A stretch of DNA of 64,000 bases from Pseudoalteromonas spongiae UST010723-006. GTDB taxonomy: Bacteria; Pseudomonadota; Gammaproteobacteria; Enterobacterales; Alteromonadaceae. A program made the translations under genes and the position numbers. This document shows, in pieces, positions 18,133-25,600 of the stretch. Each line of letters begins with the position of its first letter. Positions within the stretch are counted from its first letter, which is position 1. The stretch lies in NCBI RefSeq assembly GCF_000238255.3, contig NZ_CP011039.1, positions 3,090,176 to 3,154,175 of the forward strand. The letters are read 5' to 3'. Below the pieces are notes generated by a model that was not told where the DNA came from, searched no databases, and saw only the letters and a program-made list of their open reading frames with translations.

Positions 18133-18172
18133 AGCAGCTTAAAAAGCTGATTTTTTTCTTAATAAAGCTGCT
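18133..18172 (-). promoter_or_regulatory. Competing hairpins in the probable leader of the DUF5916 gene
   Basis: AGCAGCTT (18133-18140) can pair with AAGCTGCT at 18165-18172, or CAGCTT (18135-18140) can pair with AAGCTG at 18144-18149. The pairings exclude each other. On the minus strand both end in GCTGCTTTTT, a terminator-like 3' end in front of the DUF5916 start at 18088. On the plus strand the inner hairpin is followed by ATTTTTTT. It may be an attenuator, a regulator-binding palindrome, or both; no ligand can be proposed. Confidence 0.4.
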
Positions 18173-18188
18173 AGAAGTCTTATATTTA

Positions 18189-18216
18189 TTGACTTTAATC
18201 TGCAAAACCGTATTTT
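18189..18216 (+). promoter_or_regulatory. Candidate sigma-70 promoter of the CadC-like regulator gene
   Basis: TTGACT (18189-18194), 16-bp spacer, TATTTT (18211-18216). Transcription would start near 18223, about 30 nt before the ATG at 18253. A 12-bp perfect palindrome CTGTTTAAACAG (18239-18250) lies between the start site and the ATG and could be an operator or could affect translation. Confidence 0.5.
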
Positions 18217-18252
18217 TGTTATTAAAACTATAAAAGGCCTGTTTAAACAGCT

Positions 18253-20238
18253 ATGGAAAACGCTCATACCCCAAGACAAGGTACATTTAGATTTGCAGAG
18301 TTTGAGTTTAATGCATCTAAAGATGAGCTTTGCCTGTGGCAAACAGGTCAGATAGAAAAACTTGAGCCTCAAGTGTCTCAGTTGCTTGCCATGCTGATAA
18401 ATAATGCGCAGCAAGTTATTTCAAAAGAACACATTCAAACCGCGTTATGGCCAAACACCATAGTTGAACAAAACAGCCTGTATCAACTGTTAACTAAACT
18501 GCGAAAACTACTAAGTGATAGCTCACGCAATCCTCGCTTTATAAAAACAGTGCCGAAAAAGGGTTACTGTTTTATTGCCGATGTTGAGCTTGTTAGCAAT
18601 GTGCAAGCGCAAGTAAAAACCATAGAACGCAGTAGTCGAAAGTTTCACCCACTATTGGCGGTGCTGCCGATTTTAGTCGTGTGCTTTAGCGTTTGGGCAT
18701 TTTTTAATAGCCAAGAAAGCGAGTTTGAAATTCCGCATTATGAACTTCATGATGTGAGCTACGATTTAGGCTTAGAATTTGATGTAAGCGTGCATCGCGA
18801 ACACGATTTAATGGCATATATAAAAGATATTAAAACCCTCACCATTACAGATAAGCAGGGCCAACAGTTATTCAATCGCACTTTTGCGCATCGTGTTGGT
18901 TTTCCCGCTTGGCAACACAAAGGAAAGCTATTAGCGTATTGGCAATTTATTGAAGATAAATGTGAACTTTCAATTATTTCACCGCAAGGTGCCACCAGCC
19001 ATCGCGCTAACGGCATCGTGTGTGAATCGGCAAAACCGCCTGTTTGGAAATCAAATGACGAGCTTATTTTAAGCATCTTACAGCAAGGTGTATTAGTGCC
19101 CTACTTGTACCGCATTGGTACCGAAGAACTTATTGCGATGCCACTTGAACGCCCTGCTCAAGCTGAATACAAAGGGGCTATTTCAGCATGGGATAATCGC
19201 GTTTATTTTCTATTTAATTATATTGACCACACCAGCAAACTGGTGTCACTTGATGGCAAAGAAGCGCTTAGCTGGCCATTTCCAGTTTGGCTTGTGGCCT
19301 ATAATCCAAATAACGGTGCCATTGTCAGTAACGATGAAAGTCAGCGCCATAATTTAATAGCAACGCACCGCGATGGCCAAAGCTATCCTATTTACAACAC
19401 CGCTCAAGGTCTTTTCACCAGTGCTTCAATTGATAAAAATGGCGATATCTACACCGCAATTGAAAGCTGGCAAGTGAATATTCGAGATAAAGACAACTTG
19501 CCGATTTTCTCAACCTCAAGCATCGATTATTTACCTGTCAGTAATAGTTTAGGTGAAACCGCATTTATGTCGCGCCGCAGCGGCGTTTGCGAAGTGTATT
19601 TGCATGCTGACAACAAGGTAACGCGCCTTTCTAATCACAAAGGTTATGAATACGTTAAGTTTTTAGAATGGCGGCCGGATTTAAGCATGCTGCTGTCGAA
19701 CCGCGATATGGATTTAGCGCTATATGATCGCAAAAGCCTGATTTTGCAGTTTACCACTGAGCTAAATAGCACCATAAAAAATGCCGGCTGGTATGATATG
19801 CAAACGGTTTACGCCTTTGATGGCACCAAAATACAGCTCTATGATTTACAAGGCAGAGTGCTTAAAAGTATTGATTTAAATGCACAGTTTGCCTATTTCG
19901 ATAGCAGTAATAGCCGTTGGTTAGTGCTACAAGACAATCAATTAATTAGCAAAACTGATTTAACTGAAAGCGGCGAAAATCTCGCAAAACTTAGCCGCGA
20001 GCAAACGAATTTATTGCACAATATTCGCATTAAAAACAATGCTCTGTATTGGCAATCATCATGGTCAAAGCAAGATAAAATTTGGCGTCTCGACCTTACT
20101 AACCCAAGCGATATTACACTGGTAAAACAAGGTAATTTAATTTGGCATTTTGATATTGATCCGTACGAGCAACTCACTATCGCACGCATGGAAGCGATCG
20201 AAGGTGATATTAAGCGCTTATCGCCAGAGTTGAACTAA
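18253..20238 (+). CDS. CadC-like transmembrane transcriptional regulator with TolB-like periplasmic domain
   Basis: 661 residues. The N-terminal winged helix (about 10-110) is of the OmpR/CadC type, shown by LEPQVSQLLAMLINNAQQVI, LLTKLRKLLSDSS and FIKTVPKKGYCF. A single membrane helix follows (FHPLLAVLPILVVCFSVWAF), then about 500 residues that repeat short beta-propeller-like units, as in TolB/WD40-type sensors. DNA-binding in the cytoplasm with sensing in the periplasm is therefore inferred. It is divergent from the DUF5916 gene, the likely target. Its stop codon lies at the edge of the following inverted-repeat element. Confidence 0.88.
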   Translation: MENAHTPRQGTFRFAEFEFNASKDELCLWQTGQIEKLEPQVSQLLAMLINNAQQVISKEHIQTALWPNTIVEQNSLYQLLTKLRKLLSDSSRNPRFIKTVPKKGYCFIADVELVSNVQAQVKTIERSSRKFHPLLAVLPILVVCFSVWAFFNSQESEFEIPHYELHDVSYDLGLEFDVSVHREHDLMAYIKDIKTLTITDKQGQQLFNRTFAHRVGFPAWQHKGKLLAYWQFIEDKCELSIISPQGATSHRANGIVCESAKPPVWKSNDELILSILQQGVLVPYLYRIGTEELIAMPLERPAQAEYKGAISAWDNRVYFLFNYIDHTSKLVSLDGKEALSWPFPVWLVAYNPNNGAIVSNDESQRHNLIATHRDGQSYPIYNTAQGLFTSASIDKNGDIYTAIESWQVNIRDKDNLPIFSTSSIDYLPVSNSLGETAFMSRRSGVCEVYLHADNKVTRLSNHKGYEYVKFLEWRPDLSMLLSNRDMDLALYDRKSLILQFTTELNSTIKNAGWYDMQTVYAFDGTKIQLYDLQGRVLKSIDLNAQFAYFDSSNSRWLVLQDNQLISKTDLTESGENLAKLSREQTNLLHNIRIKNNALYWQSSWSKQDKIWRLDLTNPSDITLVKQGNLIWHFDIDPYEQLTIARMEAIEGDIKRLSPELN

Positions 20239-20399
20239 TACCAATTCACTTAAATAGCTGATCATCCTAGCGGGCTAAATATCATGCTAACTGCGTTAGA
20301 ACTTATCAATGTAGAACAACTACATAAGAAAAATTCCGCCTTGTTACCATTTCATTTATCCAGCACTATCCCTGATCACATACGTAACAGAATTGGTAT
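20238..20399. repeat. MITE-like interspersed element with terminal inverted repeats
   Basis: A 162-bp non-coding element bounded by the perfect 10-bp inverted repeat ATACCAATTC / GAATTGGTAT. Internally ATGTAG-AACAA-CTACAT forms a small hairpin (about 20311-20327), flanked by a GCTAACTGCGTTAGAACTTA stretch. I recall similar ATACCAATT-bounded sequences between genes of Pseudoalteromonas, Shewanella and related genomes, but no search was run. It begins on the last base of the regulator's stop codon and ends 10 bp before the convergent AraC gene stop. No transposase is encoded. Confidence 0.65.
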
Positions 20400-20408
20400 A
20401 ATTTAGTC

Positions 20409-21395
20409 TCAACTGTGTTCATGGGTTTGAACTTTTGATCTAAATTCTCTCGGGGAGTAGCCCGAAAACTGCTTAAACTTTTGCGCAAAATTGCCAGCGT
20501 GTTTTAAGCCAATTTCAAATCCAATTTCTGCGATGGATAAACCCGAGTGTTTTAGTAACCCTTGCGCTTTTTGCATTCGTTTTAGGTGCAAGTATTCAAA
20601 TACGGTAGAATCGAATACCTTCCTAAACAACACTTTTAATTTGTTGTCATTAATGCCAACCAAATGTGCTAATTCAATCAAGTTTGGTGGGTTTTGCATT
20701 GATTGCTCTATAGTATTTGCCGCATTGTAGATGGCATCTAAATCTCGCGATTTTATTGCGGGCCACTTGTTTTCACGCTGCTGCCTAAGCTCGAAAAGTT
20801 GCGTAAGAATTTCCAGTACTTTCGCTTGGATCAGCAGCTTGCCACTGGCTGCCGGAAGCTCACACTGGTAAATCTGACGAATATTGTCTTGCAGTTCGGG
20901 TGACACAGGAAGCAGCCATAACGCGTTATCAATATGCAGCTCATCGGCCTGATAACCTAAAGGACTGTTATCGTAATCTTGTGCCAGTGAAGCCATCAGC
21001 TCTTGCTCAATAGAAAAATTAAGCAAGCGTACTTTTCCCGCGCGATAACGACAGTGGCACTTGGCTTTATTTAAGAAAAATAAGCAGGCCTGATCACTTG
21101 ATGCGGTGAGGCTGCCATAGCCCTCAATTTCTAGCTCTAGTGTGCCTTCGAGTACAATAAATGCGCCGCATAATGGTCCTTCACCATTGGTAAATTCAGT
21201 CTCTGTTTCAAACGACATGCTGCTTAGCTGCAATATACTGGTTTTGCTAAATTCAAATCCATAACTCACCCCGCCACCAAATTCTTGAGGCAAAGTAAAC
21301 TGGTGGTCACTGAGTTCAGAAAGCTTTGTTTCATAAAATTTATGGTGTGTTTTAAATCCGTCGAAATCACGAATATCAATACTGTGGGTACTCAT
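20409..21395 (-). CDS. AraC-family regulator of the TonB-receptor locus
   Basis: 328 residues. The N-terminal about 200 residues form a cupin-like effector domain similar in layout to PchR-type siderophore regulators (FIVLEGTLELEIEGYGSLTAS, followed by FFLNKAKCHCRYRAGKVRLL). The C-terminal AraC domain has both helix-turn-helix units, LAHLVGINDNKLKVLFRKVF and IAEIGFEIGLKHAGNFAQKF, ending SGYSPREFR. It is divergent from the TonB-dependent receptor gene. The spacer holds two GACTCCCTG repeats 21 bp apart, a spacing expected for an AraC-type activator site. It probably activates the receptor and hydrolase genes on sensing the imported ligand. Confidence 0.88.
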   Translation of the reverse strand: MSTHSIDIRDFDGFKTHHKFYETKLSELSDHQFTLPQEFGGGVSYGFEFSKTSILQLSSMSFETETEFTNGEGPLCGAFIVLEGTLELEIEGYGSLTASSDQACLFFLNKAKCHCRYRAGKVRLLNFSIEQELMASLAQDYDNSPLGYQADELHIDNALWLLPVSPELQDNIRQIYQCELPAASGKLLIQAKVLEILTQLFELRQQRENKWPAIKSRDLDAIYNAANTIEQSMQNPPNLIELAHLVGINDNKLKVLFRKVFDSTVFEYLHLKRMQKAQGLLKHSGLSIAEIGFEIGLKHAGNFAQKFKQFSGYSPREFRSKVQTHEHS

Positions 21396-21415
21396 TTTTT
21401 ACCATCTTAAATAAA

Positions 21416-21453
21416 GACTCCCTGTCGTGATAATTTGACTCCCTGAGGTGCTA
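21416..21453. promoter_or_regulatory. Phased direct repeat, candidate AraC-family operator
   Basis: Two copies of a 17-bp motif, GACTCCCTGTCGTGATA (21416-21432) and GACTCCCTGAGGTGCTA (21437-21453), identical at 14 of 17 positions and 21 bp apart start to start (two helical turns). They lie between the AraC gene and the TonB receptor gene. This matches the direct-repeat geometry of AraC-family binding sites. Confidence 0.65.
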
Positions 21454-21465
21454 TCGATGATATAT

Positions 21466-21484
21466 GAAAATACTTCTCATTAAT
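21466..21484. promoter_or_regulatory. Possible Fur box before the TonB receptor
   Basis: GAAAATACTTCTCATTAAT matches the 19-bp Fur consensus GATAATGATAATCATTATC at 12 positions. The position, 38 bp before the receptor ATG and just after the direct repeats, fits an operator. The score is only moderate in AT-rich DNA. Confidence 0.35.
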
Positions 21485-21521
21485 ATTAAATGGCAGCCAG
21501 AATTAACTTTTGGCTCGTATT

Positions 21522-23588
21522 ATGAAACTTTACTCTTTAATTCCGCTAGTACTGATCGCACCTTGTGCAATGGCAACAGATGCACTACTTGATGATATTG
21601 AACGCATTACCATTACCTCTCAACGTATTGATAAAACGCCTCTTGATGTTTCGTCGAACATCACCGTATTTGATGAAGAAACAATAAGATCACTTAATAT
21701 TTCTAATCTCGATGAACTACTTAACTTTGTGCCAAACTTTAATATGCAGGCCATTACCGGAGATTATGCTTATATCCAAGTGCGAGGACTGCCGCGAAAC
21801 TACGAGCAATCTACCTTAAGCGTGTTTATTGATGGTGTGCCCTATTCTAGCCTCTACGGTTTAAACTTGCCGATGAATAACATAGCGTCAGTAGAAGTTA
21901 TTAAAGGCCCACAAGGCAATTTATTTGGCCGCAATACCCGTGACGGCATCATAGTGATCAATACCAAAAAGCCAACGGATGATATCTCTGGCTTAGCTGA
22001 AGTCGGATTTGCAGAGCTGGGACAAACCAGCATCAAAGGCAATGTCTCTGGTGCGCTTATTTCTGACAAACTTTGGCTTAATCTAGGCGGTAATTGGACA
22101 AAGCGTGATGGCACTGTAAACAACACCCTGCTTAATAGCGATGTCGACCCAATCAATGAGTATGCAACCTATGCCAAGTTATATTTTGAAGCCGATAACC
22201 TCAGTGCTCGTTTATCACTCAATTATGATGAAAAAGACAATGGCCTTGCTCCTTATGTAGTAGCGCAGCCACCCCTAGATAATGGCGACGATTTAGAAAT
22301 TGGCCTAAATATCGAAAATGAGTTCAAGCAAACCAATATCGGTTACGCGCTATCTTTGGATTGGCAAATCAATCACTGGACGTTAAGCTCTATTACCAGC
22401 CACTTAGAGATCGACACTAAAGCGGTATTTGACGCCGACTACTCAGATCAACCATACGGTAGCTACCACTCAAGCATTCATGAAAAAGATCTATATCAAG
22501 AGTTTAAAGCAACATATCAAAGTCCAAATTCGGATATTGATTGGCTTCTAGGCGCGAGTTACAACCGAAATAAGCAAAATAATGCGAATAACTATCCACT
22601 GTTTGCTATGACAACACGCGCCAAGTTAGAGCGCACCAATCACTTAGCCTATGTTGACTTAAATTGGCAATTAAATGATGTACTGCAAGTACAAGTGGGA
22701 ACACGTTATTTCAATGAAGATGTCAGCGCCGATACTCATTATGCCAATATGGGTTACCCTGTACCGAGCATTGAAACTTCGGCCAAAACGCAGCAATCAG
22801 ACGACCGGTTTTTATCCAAAGCCGCTATCAATTACCAGTTCATTGATAATCAACGCCTTTATTTCAGCTATGGCCAAGGTTATTTAAGCGCAGGTACGTC
22901 TTGGTTAATGGAATATACCGATGATATTGGAATCCGTCACGGCATGGGATTAGACTACAAACCTGAACTCAGTAACAACTTCGAGCTTGGCTATAAAGCT
23001 GATTTTGATGAGTTGGCCACAAGCCTAGAGCTATCTATATTTAATACTGAGCTTAAAGATTACCAACATTTTCACGCCACCGTATTTGGTTTTTCACGTG
23101 TTACCAATATTGATACTGTTAAAAGCCAAGGCGCAGAGTTAAACCTCACCAGTCGCATACTTGATTCTGTTACGTGGCAAATGAGTGCAGGGTACAATAA
23201 CGCACACGTTGAGTCCTTAAACACACGCCACTCTAATTTAGATACTAGTAAAAACGATAAAATACCGATGACACCACGATACAGTGTCGCAAATAGTTTA
23301 ATGTTCTCAAACCAGATTTCTTCTGATATTCAGCTCGACGCGAGTATTAGCTGGCAACACTCAGGTGATCTTTATTTCGACTTTAAAGAAACACAAAAAC
23401 AAAGCGCTAGTAATGTCTTTAATGCCAACCTAAGCCTTAATTTTCAAGAAGCTTGGACAGCATCGCTATGGGTCAATAACTTAACCGATCAGCGCGTTCA
23501 ACAATTCAGAATAGTGATGCCAGGCAGTGCACTTGCCAATTACATCACACCTCGCCAAGTGGGCGTAACATTCGCGAGAAGCTTCTAA
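21522..23588 (+). CDS. TonB-dependent outer-membrane receptor
   Basis: 688 residues from the ATG at 21522, chosen because MKLYSLIPLVLIAPCAMATD is a clean signal peptide; the frame is also open from a TTG at 21510. A TonB-box-like ERITITSQR lies near the mature N-terminus. The plug domain contains LDELLNFVPNF, YIQVRGL, VFIDGVPY and VEVIKGPQGNLFGRNTRDG. The rest is a 22-strand-type barrel ending VGVTFARSF with a terminal Phe. Such receptors import siderophores, cobalamin or other large ligands using TonB energy. The ligand is unknown; the AraC regulator upstream and serine hydrolase downstream suggest an ester- or lactone-containing chelator. Confidence 0.9.
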   Translation: MKLYSLIPLVLIAPCAMATDALLDDIERITITSQRIDKTPLDVSSNITVFDEETIRSLNISNLDELLNFVPNFNMQAITGDYAYIQVRGLPRNYEQSTLSVFIDGVPYSSLYGLNLPMNNIASVEVIKGPQGNLFGRNTRDGIIVINTKKPTDDISGLAEVGFAELGQTSIKGNVSGALISDKLWLNLGGNWTKRDGTVNNTLLNSDVDPINEYATYAKLYFEADNLSARLSLNYDEKDNGLAPYVVAQPPLDNGDDLEIGLNIENEFKQTNIGYALSLDWQINHWTLSSITSHLEIDTKAVFDADYSDQPYGSYHSSIHEKDLYQEFKATYQSPNSDIDWLLGASYNRNKQNNANNYPLFAMTTRAKLERTNHLAYVDLNWQLNDVLQVQVGTRYFNEDVSADTHYANMGYPVPSIETSAKTQQSDDRFLSKAAINYQFIDNQRLYFSYGQGYLSAGTSWLMEYTDDIGIRHGMGLDYKPELSNNFELGYKADFDELATSLELSIFNTELKDYQHFHATVFGFSRVTNIDTVKSQGAELNLTSRILDSVTWQMSAGYNNAHVESLNTRHSNLDTSKNDKIPMTPRYSVANSLMFSNQISSDIQLDASISWQHSGDLYFDFKETQKQSASNVFNANLSLNFQEAWTASLWVNNLTDQRVQQFRIVMPGSALANYITPRQVGVTFARSF

Positions 23589-24754
23589 TGAGCGTCTCAC
23601 AATCTCTGCAAATTGAGGGCTTTATTGAACCTAAGTTCGAAAGCCTGCAACGTGCTTTTAATGCGTTATTTATTGAGCATGGTGAAACCGGTGCAGCAGT
23701 AGCTGTTTACCAAAATCAAAAGTTGGTTGCACATTTGTATGGCACAAACCAATCTCCTAATGGCGCGTGGCATAAAAGCCATAGAGTGTGCACTATGTCT
23801 AGCAGCAAAGGGCCATTGGCCTTATGTGTTTTATTGTTAGCATCACGTGGCAAGCTGAATTTAGATGCACCTGTCGCTGAGTACTGGCCTGAATTCGCTC
23901 AAAATGGCAAAGGCGCAATTACCACAAGGCATATTTTAAATCATAGTGCGGGATTGGCCTCAATAGCTAACACTAAACCCGGTGATATATTTGACTGGCA
24001 AACAATGACACAGGCACTGGCAGCAGCAAAACCACGATTTGCCGCAGGAGAAGCCTTGGTATATCACGCCTTAACCTACGGGCATTTGCTCGGTGAAATC
24101 ATCTGCCGAGTGGATGGACGCATGCCCAACGCATTTTTCCAGCAAGAGATAGCAGCTCCTTTTGGCATCGATTACGCACTCGCACACAGCGATAATCAAA
24201 TATCTCGAAACATCATTCCAACAAAACAGTTTAGCCCGTTTGTGCTCAAACTAATGAGCCGCTGGCTAAGTAAAATACCGCATTGGAAATGGCAGTTTTT
24301 TAAACCTTGCAGCGAACACTACCAGCCAAACTCAGACCTCTGGCGCAGCAGTGAAATACCCGCAGTAACAGGGCAAGGTACGGCAGAGGGGCTCGCTAAG
24401 CTTTATGCCATTCTTGCGAATAAGGGCAGCTTAAATGGCAAAGAGTTATTTTCTCAACAATGGTTTGACACCACATTTAAAGTGCCACCAGCGAGGCTTG
24501 AGTTCATCTCCAAAGTTTATTGGGCAATGCAAAATGGATTTATGTTTAATGCGCCAGATATTTTCCCGATAGGGCCAAATAAACATGCATTTGGTCATTT
24601 TGGCATGGGAGGCTCATTTGGCTTCGCCGATTTAGAAAGCGGCTTAGCGATGGCTTATGTCACTGAAAAATACCATGAACCAAGCAAACACAATAACACG
24701 CTTATGGGACAACGCGCTGAGTCACTGATTAACGCTATGTATCAATCTATTTAA
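23588..24754 (+). CDS. Beta-lactamase-fold serine hydrolase (esterase-like)
   Basis: 388 residues; the start ATG shares one base with the receptor stop (TAATG), indicating translational coupling. The class C beta-lactamase/EstB family is shown by the SxxK motif at Ser71-Lys74 (MSSSKGP), a Tyr motif in YHALTYGHLLGEI, and a C-terminal FGHFGMGGSFGFADL block in place of the KTG motif. No signal peptide is visible, so it is probably cytoplasmic. That argues against antibiotic resistance and for hydrolysis of an imported ligand, the substrate of the adjacent receptor. This is inference from context. Confidence 0.85.
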   Translation: MSVSQSLQIEGFIEPKFESLQRAFNALFIEHGETGAAVAVYQNQKLVAHLYGTNQSPNGAWHKSHRVCTMSSSKGPLALCVLLLASRGKLNLDAPVAEYWPEFAQNGKGAITTRHILNHSAGLASIANTKPGDIFDWQTMTQALAAAKPRFAAGEALVYHALTYGHLLGEIICRVDGRMPNAFFQQEIAAPFGIDYALAHSDNQISRNIIPTKQFSPFVLKLMSRWLSKIPHWKWQFFKPCSEHYQPNSDLWRSSEIPAVTGQGTAEGLAKLYAILANKGSLNGKELFSQQWFDTTFKVPPARLEFISKVYWAMQNGFMFNAPDIFPIGPNKHAFGHFGMGGSFGFADLESGLAMAYVTEKYHEPSKHNNTLMGQRAESLINAMYQSI

Positions 24755-24783
24755 AGGAAGTACCTAGCGTAAATACAAAGGAG

Positions 24784-24804
24784 CAGGCATATACCTTATG
24801 CCTG
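24784..24804. terminator. Weak hairpin between convergent genes
   Basis: CAGGCATA and TATGCCTG form an 8-bp perfect stem with a 5-nt loop, 30 bp after the hydrolase stop and 12 bp from the convergent small gene. There is no T-run, so function as a terminator is uncertain. Confidence 0.4.
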
Positions 24805-24815
24805 TCGCTTAATTG

Positions 24816-25133
24816 CTAACGCGTCACTTTTATAAAAGCGAAGCCCTCTGCAAAACTGGCAAAGTGCATTTTAGTAATGCAGCAATTTGCTAAAGCAAAA
24901 GCATGCTTTTGCAGTAACAGCGTAAATTCTTCTAAGTTGAACGAATTTATCTGTAAAAGCTCGCTATTGCTGATAACACGATGGTAATTTCCGCTACTAT
25001 CAATCACACCGTCATTTATCACTAAACTACCCAGTAAATCCCGCATCTGATGCTGGCTTTCAACATATTCCAATTCATCGTCACCGCAATAATGGATCAC
25101 TACAGGGTAGTTAAGCGTTGCTATTAATTTCAT
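24816..25133 (-). CDS. Small hypothetical protein (DUF4144-like)
   Basis: 105 residues, soluble. The opening IATLNYPVVIHYCGDDELEYVES resembles, from memory, the DUF4144 family of Shewanella and relatives; that assignment is tentative. It ends in ITKMHFASFAEGFAFIK. No catalytic motif is evident. The start at 25133 faces the GntR gene, and the 66-bp spacer contains the GntR operator candidate, so the repressor may also affect this gene. Confidence 0.6.
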   Translation of the reverse strand: MKLIATLNYPVVIHYCGDDELEYVESQHQMRDLLGSLVINDGVIDSSGNYHRVISNSELLQINSFNLEEFTLLLQKHAFALANCCITKMHFASFAEGFAFIKVTR

Positions 25134-25160
25134 TTTATTTATTGACTTAATTTCAAACTG

Positions 25161-25200
25161 TATTAGTGTATTAATACACCTATAAATTACTAATACACTA
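25161..25200. promoter_or_regulatory. Candidate GntR/YtrA-type operator and promoter
   Basis: A 14-bp perfect palindrome GTGTATTAATACAC (25166-25179) is followed by CTAATACACTA (25190-25200), the inverse complement of TAGTGTATTAG, which repeats the same half-site and reaches the A of the GntR start codon. A -10-like TATAAA lies at 25181-25186, so the palindrome would occupy the promoter spacer and any leader would be only a few nucleotides long. Autorepression is the simplest reading. Confidence 0.6.
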
Positions 25201-25598
25201 TGAGCATAGATTTAATTCATGCAATTTACACCATAAACACCCAAGCATCGAGTGCGCTTTATCGTCAGGTGATGGAGCAAACCAAGCAGGGCATTCGTGC
25301 GGGATTGTTACAACCGGGGCAACAGCTGCCTTCGGTACGTGTAATGGCATCTAGCTTACAAGTAAACCCAATGACTATTTCTAAAGCATACTCGCAATTA
25401 GAACAACAAGGCGTGCTGGAAAAGCGAAAAGGCATTGGCATGTTGGTTGCCGAGCAACACAACATTAGTAATTACAGTGACGCGCTGCTCACTCAGCGCG
25501 ATCAATTTGTAACGTTAGCCAAGCAGCAAAAGCTTTCTGACGACGCGATTATAACCCTAATACAAGATGCACTTTCTGCGCTAAGCAACAGGACGTAA
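25200..25598 (+). CDS. GntR-family regulator, YtrA subfamily
   Basis: 132 residues: a winged-helix domain (LYRQVMEQTKQGIRAGLLQP, QLPSVRVMASSLQVNPMTIS) plus the short two-helix C-terminus of YtrA-type repressors, which usually control ABC transporters encoded with them. No Shine-Dalgarno sequence precedes the ATG; the candidate promoter would give an almost leaderless mRNA. The ABC ATPase gene follows after 2 bp. Confidence 0.9.
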   Translation: MSIDLIHAIYTINTQASSALYRQVMEQTKQGIRAGLLQPGQQLPSVRVMASSLQVNPMTISKAYSQLEQQGVLEKRKGIGMLVAEQHNISNYSDALLTQRDQFVTLAKQQKLSDDAIITLIQDALSALSNRT

Positions 25599-25600
25599 CT

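Noticed and set aside
23588..24754. Beta-lactam resistance gene
   Set aside because: The fold is right but there is no signal peptide, the KTG motif is replaced by FGMGG, and the gene is coupled to a TonB receptor.
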